This document shows, piece after piece, positions 1 through 8,800 of a stretch of DNA of 33,951 nt (positions within the stretch are counted from its first letter, which is position 1; every line of letters starts with the position of its first letter). The DNA lies in the IMG/VR virus record IMGVR_UViG_3300042885_000020, positions 1 to 33,951 of that record, one strand, 5' to 3'. The position numbers were made by a program, and so were the translations under genes. Source of the stretch: a virus. The notes beneath the pieces were generated by a model, which did no database searches, had not been told where the DNA came from, and saw only the letters and a program-made list of their open reading frames with translations.

Positions 1-127
1 AGGAAATATTGCAACGGGTTAAATGATAAACAAAATCTTTTATTAATATTTAAACAAAAAGAATGATGAACGCAAAAGATGCAATTATGCAAATTAGGGC
101 TTTATTCGAAGATATGCCACAAGTAGA
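1..127. repeat. Left copy of 127-bp terminal overlap
   Basis: These 127 bases are identical to 33825-33951. The copy carries the end of the protease gene (last codons of the gene that begins at 33266) and the start of the scaffold-like gene at 63. An exact overlap of 127 bases equals a common largest k-mer in short-read assemblers, so it most likely marks closure of a circular or circularly permuted genome of 33,824 bp. A true short terminal repeat is possible but less likely. Confidence 0.95.
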
Positions 128-653
128 AGCACCTGCTCCTATTGAAGCACCTATCGAGGAAGTACCTGTTACATTCGCAGAATATAGCCTTATGGATGGT
201 ACAAAGGTTATGATTAGCGAATTAGCTATTGGCGGTGAAGTTACTTTAGCTGACGGAACACCTGCTCCAACTGGCGAACACCAATTAGCAGACGGAACTC
301 AAATCGAGTTAGACGAAAACGCTAAGATTATTTCTATCGAAACTCCAGAAGTAGAAGCAGAAATCGCTGATGAAACTCCTGCTGAAATGGGTAAAAAGAT
401 GGATGAGAAAATGGCAGACGAAATCGCTGCTTTAGTTTCTGAAAACGAAAATCTTAAAACACAAGTAGCACAATTAGAGGCAAAAGTTAAGAATGGCTTT
501 AGTCAAGTAGCTGAACTTATAGAAGCACTTACTAAGACACCTAACGCTGAACCTATTGCGCAACCGAAACAAACATTTGGTTCTAACGTAACTACAAAAG
601 ATATGAAGTACGATAGAATTGAGAAATATAGAAACGCTTTATTAAACAAATAA
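63..653 (+). CDS. Putative capsid scaffold / head assembly protein
   Basis: 196 residues, strongly acidic, lying between the head protease gene and the major capsid gene, the usual place for a scaffold. The N-terminal third is Pro/Glu/Ala-rich (residues ~15-35). Residues ~40-95 hold a beta-like segment with two related LADGT motifs. Residues ~125-155 form a heptad-rich coiled coil (ENLKTQVAQLEAKVKNGF), and the basic C-terminus could contact capsid protein. Proteins with paired LADGT motifs sit at this locus in Bacteroidetes phages as far as I recall; the scaffold role is inferred from position, acidity and coiled coil. Two ATGs are adjacent (63 and 66); the A-rich leader fits either. The gene ends 12 bases before the capsid start. 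Confidence 0.7.
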   Translation: MMNAKDAIMQIRALFEDMPQVEAPAPIEAPIEEVPVTFAEYSLMDGTKVMISELAIGGEVTLADGTPAPTGEHQLADGTQIELDENAKIISIETPEVEAEIADETPAEMGKKMDEKMADEIAALVSENENLKTQVAQLEAKVKNGFSQVAELIEALTKTPNAEPIAQPKQTFGSNVTTKDMKYDRIEKYRNALLNK

Positions 654-665
654 AAATAAAATAAA

Positions 666-1619
666 ATGGGATTTGATGTATCTGCATTAGCAAACTATAC
701 AAAAGAAAACGAAGCTCTACTTGTAACTTCATCTGTATTGGGTGCAAAAACTGCTGCTCTTATTAAGAGTGCAGGTAACGTTATGGTTGGCGTAAAGTCA
801 AGCGAGAAGATTAACATTATGGAAACTGATGCTATCTTCCAAGCTGGTGGCACTTGTGGCTTCAATGCTTCTGGTTCTACTACCTTTACTCAACGTACTG
901 TAACTCCAGGTAAAATTAAAGTAAACGAAGCTCTTTGTCCTAAAGACCTTGAAGCTAAGTATTTACAAAAAGCTTTACCTACAGGTTCTATGTACGATAG
1001 CATTCCTTTTGAGCAAGAATTTGCTGATAAGAAAGCTAAGACAATCGCTGCACAATTAGAAACTGCTTTATGGCAAGGAGACACTTCAAGTGTAAACGTA
1101 AACTTAAACAAGTTTGATGGTCTTGTTAAGTTAATCGGTGCTGCTTCAGGTGTTGTTGCTGCAAACGCTTCTACCTTTATCTCAGGTGCTCCTTTATCTT
1201 CTATTACTTCAGCTAACGTAATTAGCATTTTTGATGGTGTATATCGTGCAATTCCTGCTGATGTTGTAGCTGCTGACGATATGACTATCTTCTGCGGTCA
1301 AGATTTATTCCGTACTTACACTATTGCTCTTAAGAATAGCGGTTCTTTCAATTACCAAATAGACGTTAAAGCTGATAGCGAATTCGTACTTCCTGGTACT
1401 ACAATCAAAGTTGTAGCAGTTGCAGGTCTTAACGGAACTAACAAGGTTTACGCTATGCGTTTATCTAACTTGTTCTTAGGTACTGACTTATTGAACGAAG
1501 AAGAGAAGTTTGAAATTTTCTATGCTAAAGAAGCTGACCAAGTTCGTTTCGTAAGTGAGTTCAAGATGGGCGTAAACATTGCGTTCCCTGACGAAGTTGC
1601 TGCATTCGTTCTTGCATAA
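666..1619 (+). CDS. Major capsid protein
   Basis: 317 residues. Called from its context (protease, scaffold-like protein, then this gene), a length typical of HK97-fold coats, and its own terminator just downstream, as expected for a very abundant protein. The sequence is rich in Ala, Gly, Thr and Val with few Cys, and has an N-terminal helix (ALANYTKENEALLVTSSVLG) and an acidic C-terminal stretch around residues 280-310. There is no long N-terminal delta domain, consistent with a separate scaffold gene. The start at 666 follows an A-rich leader (AAAATAAAATAAA) typical of strongly translated Bacteroidetes genes. The HK97 fold itself is inferred; I see no diagnostic motif. Confidence 0.82.
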   Translation: MGFDVSALANYTKENEALLVTSSVLGAKTAALIKSAGNVMVGVKSSEKINIMETDAIFQAGGTCGFNASGSTTFTQRTVTPGKIKVNEALCPKDLEAKYLQKALPTGSMYDSIPFEQEFADKKAKTIAAQLETALWQGDTSSVNVNLNKFDGLVKLIGAASGVVAANASTFISGAPLSSITSANVISIFDGVYRAIPADVVAADDMTIFCGQDLFRTYTIALKNSGSFNYQIDVKADSEFVLPGTTIKVVAVAGLNGTNKVYAMRLSNLFLGTDLLNEEEKFEIFYAKEADQVRFVSEFKMGVNIAFPDEVAAFVLA

Positions 1620-1625
1620 TTTATA

Positions 1626-1656
1626 GGGTAGGTTGAAATACACCTACCCATTTTTT
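1626..1656 (+). terminator. Rho-independent terminator after capsid gene
   Basis: Perfect 8-bp stem GGGTAGGT (1626-1633) / ACCTACCC (1642-1649) with an 8-base loop, followed by A and six T (1651-1656). It lies 6 bases after the capsid stop codon, so much capsid mRNA should end here. Confidence 0.9.
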
Positions 1657-1679
1657 CAAACTAATTTAATTCAAACAAT

Positions 1680-2201
1680 ATGCCTTGCGCTTTAACTCAA
1701 AATTATAGCTTAGATTGTAAAGACAGTTTAGGCGGAATTACTGAGGTTTATTTCATAGCAGCAGCAGATGTAACTTCTACAACAGAAGCGAGTGGTGTAA
1801 TTACCGCTTTAGTAAAAGCATCTGGAAAGAGGTTCTATAAGTACGAACTTGTAAAAGGCACTTCTCAATTAGTTGAGAATGTTAATGCAAACGTACAAAA
1901 CGGAACTATCTTTTATGCTCCTGAATTGACCATAGTATTAAACAAATTACAAGCGAACACAAGAAACGAAATCTTATTGTTGGCTCAAAACACTTTAGTA
2001 GCAGTTGCCAAAGATAACAATGGCGCATTCTGGTACTTAGGAAAAACAAGAGGCTTAGACCTTACCGCAGGTAACTCTGGTACAGGTACGGCTGAAGGCG
2101 ATAGAAGTGGTTACACTTTGACCTTTACAGGTGCAGAAGCTGCCCTTGCTCCAGCAGTTAATTCTACTGTTGCCGCAGCTTTAATGACACCAGGAACTTA
2201 G
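1680..2201 (+). CDS. Putative major tail tube protein
   Basis: 173 residues with no membrane segment, coiled coil or enzyme motif. It begins with a Cys-containing stretch (MPCALTQNYSLDCKDSLGGI) and is otherwise beta-rich, with a conserved-looking centre (LNKLQANTRNEILLLAQN, ~residues 88-105) and a late segment (GDRSGYTLTFTGAEAALAP). Proteins like this follow the capsid gene in Bacteroidetes phages. I read it as the tail tube because it is small, beta-rich and isolated between two strong terminators, the arrangement expected for a high-copy structural subunit. No other tube candidate is obvious in the tail module. A head decoration protein is the main alternative. Confidence 0.55.
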   Translation: MPCALTQNYSLDCKDSLGGITEVYFIAAADVTSTTEASGVITALVKASGKRFYKYELVKGTSQLVENVNANVQNGTIFYAPELTIVLNKLQANTRNEILLLAQNTLVAVAKDNNGAFWYLGKTRGLDLTAGNSGTGTAEGDRSGYTLTFTGAEAALAPAVNSTVAAALMTPGT

Positions 2202-2226
2202 GTTGTTTTGGTTTTGTATATAGATG

Positions 2227-2256
2227 CCCTCGGACTTAATTGTTCGGGGGTTTTTT
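2227..2256 (+). terminator. Rho-independent terminator after tail-tube gene
   Basis: A 9-bp stem (2227-2235 with 2242-2250, two wobble pairs, 6-base loop) is followed by six T, then ATTTT. It separates the putative tube gene from the next gene. Confidence 0.9.
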
Positions 2257-2258
2257 AT

Positions 2259-2288
2259 TTTGCAAACAATCGCAATACTTTATATTTA
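2259..2288 (+). promoter_or_regulatory. Possible promoter restarting transcription after terminator
   Basis: TTTG (2259-2262), an 18-base spacer and TATATTTA (2281-2288) resemble the Bacteroidetes TTTG / TAnnTTTG promoter, with A instead of G at the last position. It lies directly behind a strong terminator, where a new start is needed. The element TTATATTTAT, four bases, then GTGA recurs before the GTG-start gene at 27598. Confidence 0.45.
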
Positions 2289-2293
2289 TAGTT

Positions 2294-2668
2294 GTGATAA
2301 GATTAATTAAGGGGCAAACCCAAAACATAATACTTACCTTGACTGAGAAGCAGCTTTTAACAAGCCCGAACTATCTATTTGTTTTCGAGAATAGAAGCAC
2401 AAACACGGACATCAAATTTGTTAAGCTAAACAATACCGACATAAGTGCTTACAAGGAACGTTACAACGAGTTTAGCATTGTAGTTAATAGCTACTTTAAT
2501 ACGTCTTTAAACGGGCAATACACTTACTCGGTTTACGAACAAGCAAGTCCTTCAAATACAAATCCTACGGGCTTAAACCTGCTTGAAACAGGCATTATGG
2601 AACTTGAGGGTACAACTATATCATTCACAGAATACGAAACAACAAGCACATTCACAATTAGACAATAA
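2294..2668 (+). CDS. Hypothetical phage structural-region protein
   Basis: About 124 residues from a GTG at 2294. The reading frame is open further upstream to 2240, but that part lies inside the terminator and promoter-like sequence and translates to an unlikely hydrophobic string. The GTG at 2294 is chosen because the gene at 27598 has a GTG in the identical context, 5 bases after TATATTTA. The protein is beta-rich, with a motif around KERYNEFSIVVNSYF and a Thr-rich end. Its family recurs in Bacteroidetes phages as far as I recall, but I know no function. The stop codon overlaps the portal start by one base (TAATG), so the two are translationally coupled. A minor head or fibre protein is possible. 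Confidence 0.65.
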   Translation: MIRLIKGQTQNIILTLTEKQLLTSPNYLFVFENRSTNTDIKFVKLNNTDISAYKERYNEFSIVVNSYFNTSLNGQYTYSVYEQASPSNTNPTGLNLLETGIMELEGTTISFTEYETTSTFTIRQ

Positions 2669-4785
2669 TGGAAATACAAGTATTGACATTTGCGGAAGCA
2701 AAGCAACCGGAATATAAAGAGAAAAAAGGCGAAGGGTATATGCAGTATGGTCAGAATAATGACTATCCGCAATATCTATTAGACCTATTTAACAAATCTG
2801 CAAAGCATAATGCTATCATTCGTGGCAAGGTTAACTACATTGTCGGTAATGGTTGGGCAGGAGAGCAAGATATGGTTAAGAAGGTTAATAGAGAGGAAAC
2901 CCTTAATGACCTAACTAAAAAGGTTGCTTTAGATTTAGAACTATTTGGCGGTGCTTATATCCAAGTTATTTGGTCTGTAATGGGTGGTCAAGTTGCAGAG
3001 TTATGGCATTGTGATTATACAAAGATTAGAACTAACAAAGACAACACGCAGTTTTGGTATAAAGAAGATTGGAAGCTTACACGCAATCAAGAAAAAGCTG
3101 AGATATACAATGCGTTTAATCCTGCTAACCCACAAGGTGTGCAAATACTTTATGTAAAGGAGTATCGCCCAGGAATGAACGTTTATAGCCTACCAGGTTA
3201 TTTTGGCGCACTTAACTACATCGAAAGTGATGTTGAGGTAAGTAAGCACGTTTTAGGTAATGCTCAAACAGGGTTTTCTGCAAGTAAACTTATTACTTTA
3301 CCAAACGGAGAGCCAAGCCCTGAAGAGAAACGCCTTGTAAGTAAGCAGTTCGATAATATGTACACGGGTGCAGACGGCAAGAAGTATCTACTTGCGTTTG
3401 TAAACGATGCAGCCCGTAAGCCTATTGTTGATGACTTGGGTGCGAGTGATTTAACTAAAGAAGATTTTAGCCGTGTAGATGAGTTAATACAAACTAACAT
3501 TTTTAGCGGACACCAAATTACAAGTCCTGACTTATTTGGTATTGCCGTTCCAGGTCAATTAGGAAACCGCCAACAACTTAGAGATAGCTACGAAATCTTT
3601 AATAACACTTATGTTCGCTATAAGCAAATGCAACTTGAAGGAGTATTTAATATGCTTGGTCAATATGCAGGTTTGCAAGTTGAATTAAAGATTATACCTA
3701 CTGACCCTATTGGAATTGAGTTTACAGAGAATGTACTAATTCAAAATATGTCTAAGGATGAGATTAGAGAAATGTTAAACTTACCGCCATTAGAAGTTGA
3801 TGCAAGTAACGAAGCACAAAGAGTTACAGATGGTATCGCTGCATTAAGTCCATTGGTTGCTAACAAGGTGTTAGAGTCAATGACTAAGAATGAAATTAGA
3901 GCCTTAGTGGCATTAAAGCCTACAATCGATGGCGATGTTATTTCTTCTACTATTACAACAGAAGAACCAATGTCAGCTGAGACAAGCGTAAACGAACACA
4001 TAAAAGGTCTTAAGGGTAGAGAGTGGCAGAATATGCAACGCATCATTAGAGATTTTAACAAGGGTAAAATAACAAGGGAACAAGCAAGTTCTATGTTAAA
4101 AGGCGGATATGCTTTAAGTGATGAAGAGGTTGCTACTTGGTTAGGTGCTGAGGAATTAGAATTTAACGAAGCTGATTTTCAAGTTTTCTTTGAGTTCGGA
4201 GAAGATAGAAGTGCTTACGAAGTATTTAAAAGCAAAGCAAGATTTAACGATGATGCGGACTTTGAAATGTTTGCCGATGTATCGCAGTTACAATCTAATA
4301 TTTTAGATTTAATTGTTAAAGACAAGCGTATTACTCCAGAGGTAATTGCTGACACTTTAAAAGAAGATGTAGGTGCGGTTAAGCGTGTTATTGATTTATT
4401 AATTGAGAAGGGGTTTATTAAGACAAACGAAGTAAAGCAAGGTAAAGGGATTGATAGTAACGTTATTATCGAAAGGCAACTTACTGCTCCTATTGGGCAG
4501 ATTGTTGAAGCTATAAAGCCACAAACTTCGCAGATATTAATTCGTTATTCTTACGAGTGGAAAGCAGGTTTTAACGATGGCGATTTAGATACAAGCAGAC
4601 CTTTTTGCAAATACTTAGTAACCGCTAACAAGTTTTATAGCCGTAGTGAAATAGAAATGATGAGTGCAAGGCTTGGTTATAGCGTATGGGATAGACGAGG
4701 CGGTTGGTATACTAAGCCAGGAACAAACACACATTCTCCAAGTTGCAGACACGAGTGGAAGTCAAACATAGTTAAAAGAAAATAA
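2668..4785 (+). CDS. Portal protein with winged-helix and MuF-like C-terminal extension
   Basis: 705 residues, longer than most portals (about 400-550). Residues ~1-420 look like a portal: an N-terminal YPQYLLDLFNKSAKHNAIIRGK region, then a repeated-helix core and a region around GQLGNRQQLRDSYEIFNN typical of portals in this phage group. Residues ~450-490 are a helical linker. Residues ~541-588 look like a winged helix-turn-helix (ITPEVIADTLKEDVGAVKRV), unusual in a portal. Residues ~622-700 resemble the Mu gpF-like minor head domain, ending in a Cys/His pattern (SPSCRHEWKSNIV). I infer that the portal and a minor head protein are fused. The gene lies downstream of capsid and tube rather than next to terminase. 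Confidence 0.8.
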   Translation: MEIQVLTFAEAKQPEYKEKKGEGYMQYGQNNDYPQYLLDLFNKSAKHNAIIRGKVNYIVGNGWAGEQDMVKKVNREETLNDLTKKVALDLELFGGAYIQVIWSVMGGQVAELWHCDYTKIRTNKDNTQFWYKEDWKLTRNQEKAEIYNAFNPANPQGVQILYVKEYRPGMNVYSLPGYFGALNYIESDVEVSKHVLGNAQTGFSASKLITLPNGEPSPEEKRLVSKQFDNMYTGADGKKYLLAFVNDAARKPIVDDLGASDLTKEDFSRVDELIQTNIFSGHQITSPDLFGIAVPGQLGNRQQLRDSYEIFNNTYVRYKQMQLEGVFNMLGQYAGLQVELKIIPTDPIGIEFTENVLIQNMSKDEIREMLNLPPLEVDASNEAQRVTDGIAALSPLVANKVLESMTKNEIRALVALKPTIDGDVISSTITTEEPMSAETSVNEHIKGLKGREWQNMQRIIRDFNKGKITREQASSMLKGGYALSDEEVATWLGAEELEFNEADFQVFFEFGEDRSAYEVFKSKARFNDDADFEMFADVSQLQSNILDLIVKDKRITPEVIADTLKEDVGAVKRVIDLLIEKGFIKTNEVKQGKGIDSNVIIERQLTAPIGQIVEAIKPQTSQILIRYSYEWKAGFNDGDLDTSRPFCKYLVTANKFYSRSEIEMMSARLGYSVWDRRGGWYTKPGTNTHSPSCRHEWKSNIVKRK

Positions 4786-4788
4786 GAA

Positions 4789-5370
4789 ATGAGTTTAAAC
4801 ACATTATTCATAAGCGTACAGAATATTAAAGACAGGTCTGGCTTACACGCTAACGTAGACGAGAAACTTGTACTGCCTGAGATTAAGACCGCACAAGATA
4901 TGTATATCTTACCTGCGCTTGGTAGTGCTTTATACAATCGACTACAAGCAGGTATTACGGCAAACAACTTAAACGCTAACGAGGTAATCTTATTAGACCA
5001 ATATATAGCAGATACTTTAGTGCATTATGTACTTAGTGAATTGCCAATGGGTTTGTCTTATCAATTCTATAACAAAGGCTTGTTAAGAAAGAGTGGCGAG
5101 AATACCGAGAACCCTTCTATGCAGGATATGATTGACGTGGCAAATAGATACAAGGCTCGTGCGGAGTTCTACAAGCAAAGAATGATTAAATATCTAAAAG
5201 AATATTCAACACTTTACCCTGAGTACCTAAACCCTGGAAGTGGCATTGATGCAATACACCCTGAGAACGATGCTTACACAACGAGCATTTGGTTAGGAGA
5301 TTTTGATTGCTGCGCAGGTAAAAGCTTCGAGGAACTTTATCAAGGGAATAGAGGTTGTAGCGATTGCTAA
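4789..5370 (+). CDS. Putative head-tail connector protein
   Basis: 193 residues, mostly helical. The order portal, this gene, a ~147-residue protein fits a connector or head-completion subunit. An N-terminal segment (VDEKLVLPEIKTAQDMYILP) and a central helix around residues 65-80 resemble a family I recall as DUF6712 from Bacteroidetes phages; that match is from memory. The C-terminus is Cys-rich, with DCC near residue 174 and CSDC at the very end, which could form disulphides or bind a metal. It starts 3 bases after the portal stop with an A-rich leader. The connector role is inferred from order and size. Confidence 0.6.
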   Translation: MSLNTLFISVQNIKDRSGLHANVDEKLVLPEIKTAQDMYILPALGSALYNRLQAGITANNLNANEVILLDQYIADTLVHYVLSELPMGLSYQFYNKGLLRKSGENTENPSMQDMIDVANRYKARAEFYKQRMIKYLKEYSTLYPEYLNPGSGIDAIHPENDAYTTSIWLGDFDCCAGKSFEELYQGNRGCSDC

Positions 5371-5372
5371 TT

Positions 5373-5504
5373 ATGAGTAAAGTAACAACAATAAAAAACC
5401 AAAATAAGCTTCGTGTTTATTTAGAAAAAATTAAGAATGAGCCTGACGTTAAACCAAATAGTCAAACAAATAACAACACTCGGAAACGACCACGAACAAA
5501 TTAA
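5373..5504 (+). CDS. Possible small basic protein overlapping next gene
   Basis: 43 residues, ATG to TAA, beginning MSKVTTIKNQNKLRVYLEKI and ending in a basic, Asn-rich tail. It fills the 66-base gap between the connector gene and the gene at 5437, then overlaps the latter by 68 bases in another frame. In a genome this tightly packed, a 66-base gap right after a stop codon is likely to be coding, and the first half looks like a real helix. The tail is encoded on top of the next gene and may be passenger sequence. No function can be given; it could also be merely leader sequence. Confidence 0.4.
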   Translation: MSKVTTIKNQNKLRVYLEKIKNEPDVKPNSQTNNNTRKRPRTN

Positions 5505-5880
5505 CTTTGTTTACTTCGGAGATGTGTGGGAACGTTTAAGCAATGGCGAGGTTACTTACCCTGCTATGTTCTACACTTTAACGGGTGCGACTATAAACGC
5601 TAAAAATATTACCTATAATTTTAGCCTTTATTTTATGGACAGAATGTTAATGGAAGAAACAAACGAAACCGAAGTACTTAGCGATATGACTTTAGTCGGT
5701 CAAGACATAGTTGCACAATTAAGATACCCTAAAGCAATTTGGGATATTGGCGACACTGCTCCTTTGACTTACTTTACCGAGAGCGACCCCGACTATCTTG
5801 CAGGAGTTAAGATAGATATTACAATGGAATTACCTTACTTAAACGATAGATGCCAAGTGCCTTCTATTTATACATACTAA
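5437..5880 (+). CDS. Putative tail terminator / tail completion protein
   Basis: 147 residues following the portal and connector genes. The pattern is alpha/beta, with a beta core around NAKNITYNFSLYFMD (~residues 53-67) and a C-terminal VKIDITMELPYLNDRC segment that resembles the last strand of phage tail terminator or neck proteins. Length and position fit the subunit that caps the tail tube or joins head to tail. It is followed directly by the fibre gene with one base between stop and start. The assignment is by context; I see no catalytic motif, signal or membrane segment. Confidence 0.5.
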   Translation: MSLTLNQIVKQITTLGNDHEQINFVYFGDVWERLSNGEVTYPAMFYTLTGATINAKNITYNFSLYFMDRMLMEETNETEVLSDMTLVGQDIVAQLRYPKAIWDIGDTAPLTYFTESDPDYLAGVKIDITMELPYLNDRCQVPSIYTY

Positions 5881-5881
5881 A

Positions 5882-8800
5882 ATGATAGGAAAAAAGATTA
5901 ACCAATTAGCTACCGAGTTAGCACCAGTTAGCACCGATTTAACTATTATAGGCGACCCGACAACAGGAGTAAGTAAAAAGATTACACTTGCTCAATTAGG
6001 TGCGATATTTAGTGGTGCGGTTGCATTTTATACTAACCTTGCTTCGTTCCCTGCAACGGGTAGCATTGATATTATTTATTGTGCTAAAGACACGCAGAAA
6101 CTTTATTTGTGGAGTGGCAGTGCTTATGTTGAAGTTTTCCCTTCACAAGCTTTATTAGATACTTACCAATTAAGAAGTGAGAAAGGAAACGCTAATGGTT
6201 ATGCTTCTTTGGATAGTTTAGGTAAAGTTCCTATTAGTCAATTACCAAGTTCTATTATGGAATATAAAGGAACTTGGAACGCATCTACAAACACCCCTAC
6301 ACTTGCAAACGGAACGGGCGACACGGGAGATGTTTATATTTGTAACGTAGCAGGAACAGTAAACTTTGGAGCTGGTCCTATTACTTTTGCGGTTGGCGAT
6401 TATGTGATTTATAGCGGAACTATTTGGCAGCGTTCAAGCGGTGCAGTGGGTACTGTAACAAGCGTAGCTGCATCTATCACAGGAAATAGCCTTTCAATAA
6501 CTGGCTCTCCTGTTGTTACATCTGGTACGTTGGCTTTTGCTTTTGCAGGTAACGCTACTCAATATGTAAGAGGCGATGGGCAATTAGCTACCTTACCTAC
6601 GAATGGTGGCGGTGGGGGTGCTTCTGTATCTTACTATTTAAACGGCTCTATCAATCAAGGTACAATAGGCGGTGTTACTTATTACGAAATGAATAAGACA
6701 CCTATTATCGGTGCAGGTACAGACTTTTCAAGAAGTTCAAACGGATATATCGCATCATTCTTAACTGATGCTAATGACCCTGCTTTATTGAATATCCCTG
6801 CGGGTAACTTTAATTTTGAAACATATTTTGAGGCTTCAAGCGGTGGCGGTAGTCCAACTTTTTACATTGAGTTGTATAAATACGATGGCACTACTTTTAC
6901 GCTAATTGCTTCTAATAGCACAACCCCTAAGTTAATTAATGACGGAGCAAATATTGAGGCTTATTTTAGTGCCTTAGCCGTTCCGCAAACAACTTTAACT
7001 TTAACGGATAGATTAGCTATTAGCATCTATGTTACTACGGCAGGTAGAACAATTACGTTACATACCGAGAATGGACACCTTTGCCAAGTTATTACTACGT
7101 TCACAACAGGCTTAACGGCTCTTAATGGCTTAACTGCACAAGTACAATATTTTGCAACAGGAACAAGTGGTAGTGATTTTAACATTTCAAGTGCAACGGC
7201 TACACATACTTTTAATCTACCTACGGCAAGTGCTACTAATCGTGGTGCTTTATCAAGTGCAGATTGGACTACTTTTAACAATAAGCAAAACGCTTTAACC
7301 AATCCAGTAACGGGAACAGGTACAACAAATACCTTATCTAAGTTCACAGGTGAATCTACAATAGGTAATAGTAATATTACAGATACAGGTTCTTTAATTA
7401 CTTTAGGTTCAAATAGTTTTGTAAATGGCTCATTAGGTATTGGTATTAATGCTAATTCAACTATTTCATTAAGAGTAAGTAAAACTATTACAGGTGGTAC
7501 TACATCTTATGGAATTTACAATAGTGGAACAGTTCAATCAGATGTTACTGCTGCTGCTTGGAATAATATAAGTGAATTAAATACTGTTGCATCTGCGTTT
7601 ACTTTATCTAACTATTATCATTATGGGGCTACGCAAGGTTCAATAGGGGCAGGCTCTACTATTACAAGCCAATTTGGATTTATTGCTAATTCTAATATGA
7701 TTGGTGCAACCAACAATTATGGCTTCTTTGGTAACATACCATCAGGAACTAATCGTTGGAACTTGTATATGTCAGGAACTGCTAACAACTATATGGCAGG
7801 TTCATTGGGGATAGGTACAACAAGTTTAACAGGACAACATAATTTAAGAGTATCAAGAAATATAAGTGGTTCTACTATTGCTTATGGTATATTGAATGAG
7901 GGAATAACTCAATCAGATGTTACCAATTTTTCAATAATGTATACATCATCTGCACAAACTGCGGCTGCTGCTTTTACATTGAACAATATGGTTCACTACT
8001 ACGCACAACAATCTGCAATAGGGGCAGGTAGTGCAATAACAACACAAAGTGGATTTTGGGCAGAAAGCAATTTAATTGGAGCAACTAACAACTATGGTTT
8101 TAGAGGTGCTATCCCAAGTGGCACTAACAGATGGAATTTATATATGGATGGTACTGCATCCAACTACTTAGCAGGTTCGTTAGGTATAGGTACTACAAGT
8201 TTAGCAGGATATAATTTAAGAGTAAATAAAACAATTACAGGTTCGACAAGTGGAATAGGTATACAATCGGCAGGTGCAATACAATCGGATGTAAGTGATG
8301 CTGCATATTTTTCAAGTGGAGCATCAACTCAAGCTGCTACATTTACATTAACTGATGTAGCACATTTTATAGCAAATCAAAGTGCATTGGGTGCAGGTTC
8401 AACTATAACTAAACAATATGGATTTAGAGTAGCAGGTTCCTTAACAGGTGGAACAAATAACTATGCTTTTTTTAGTGACATAGCTGCAGGAACAAATAGA
8501 TGGAATCTGTATATGAATGGAACTGCCAACAACTACTTAGCAGGTTCATTGGGTATTGGTAGTACAAGTTTAACAGGATATAATTTAAGAATAAGTTTAA
8601 ACCCAAGTGCAGCAACCGCTTATGGTATTATGCAAGATGGTCTTGCTTTATCAAGCGTAACAACATCTTACCACATAAATAGAACTTTAGCACAAACTCA
8701 AGCTGCTACTTTTACACTTCCTGAATTAGCACATTTTTATGCTACACAGGGAACTTTTGGTGCAGGCTCTACTGTAACAAATCAGTATGGATTTATAACA

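Noticed and set aside
890-1228. Minus-strand open frames throughout, for example inside the capsid gene and inside the tape measure gene
   Set aside because: All minus-strand frames lie opposite clear + strand genes, have no A-rich leader or promoter, and encode low-complexity or hydrophobic strings typical of antisense shadows.
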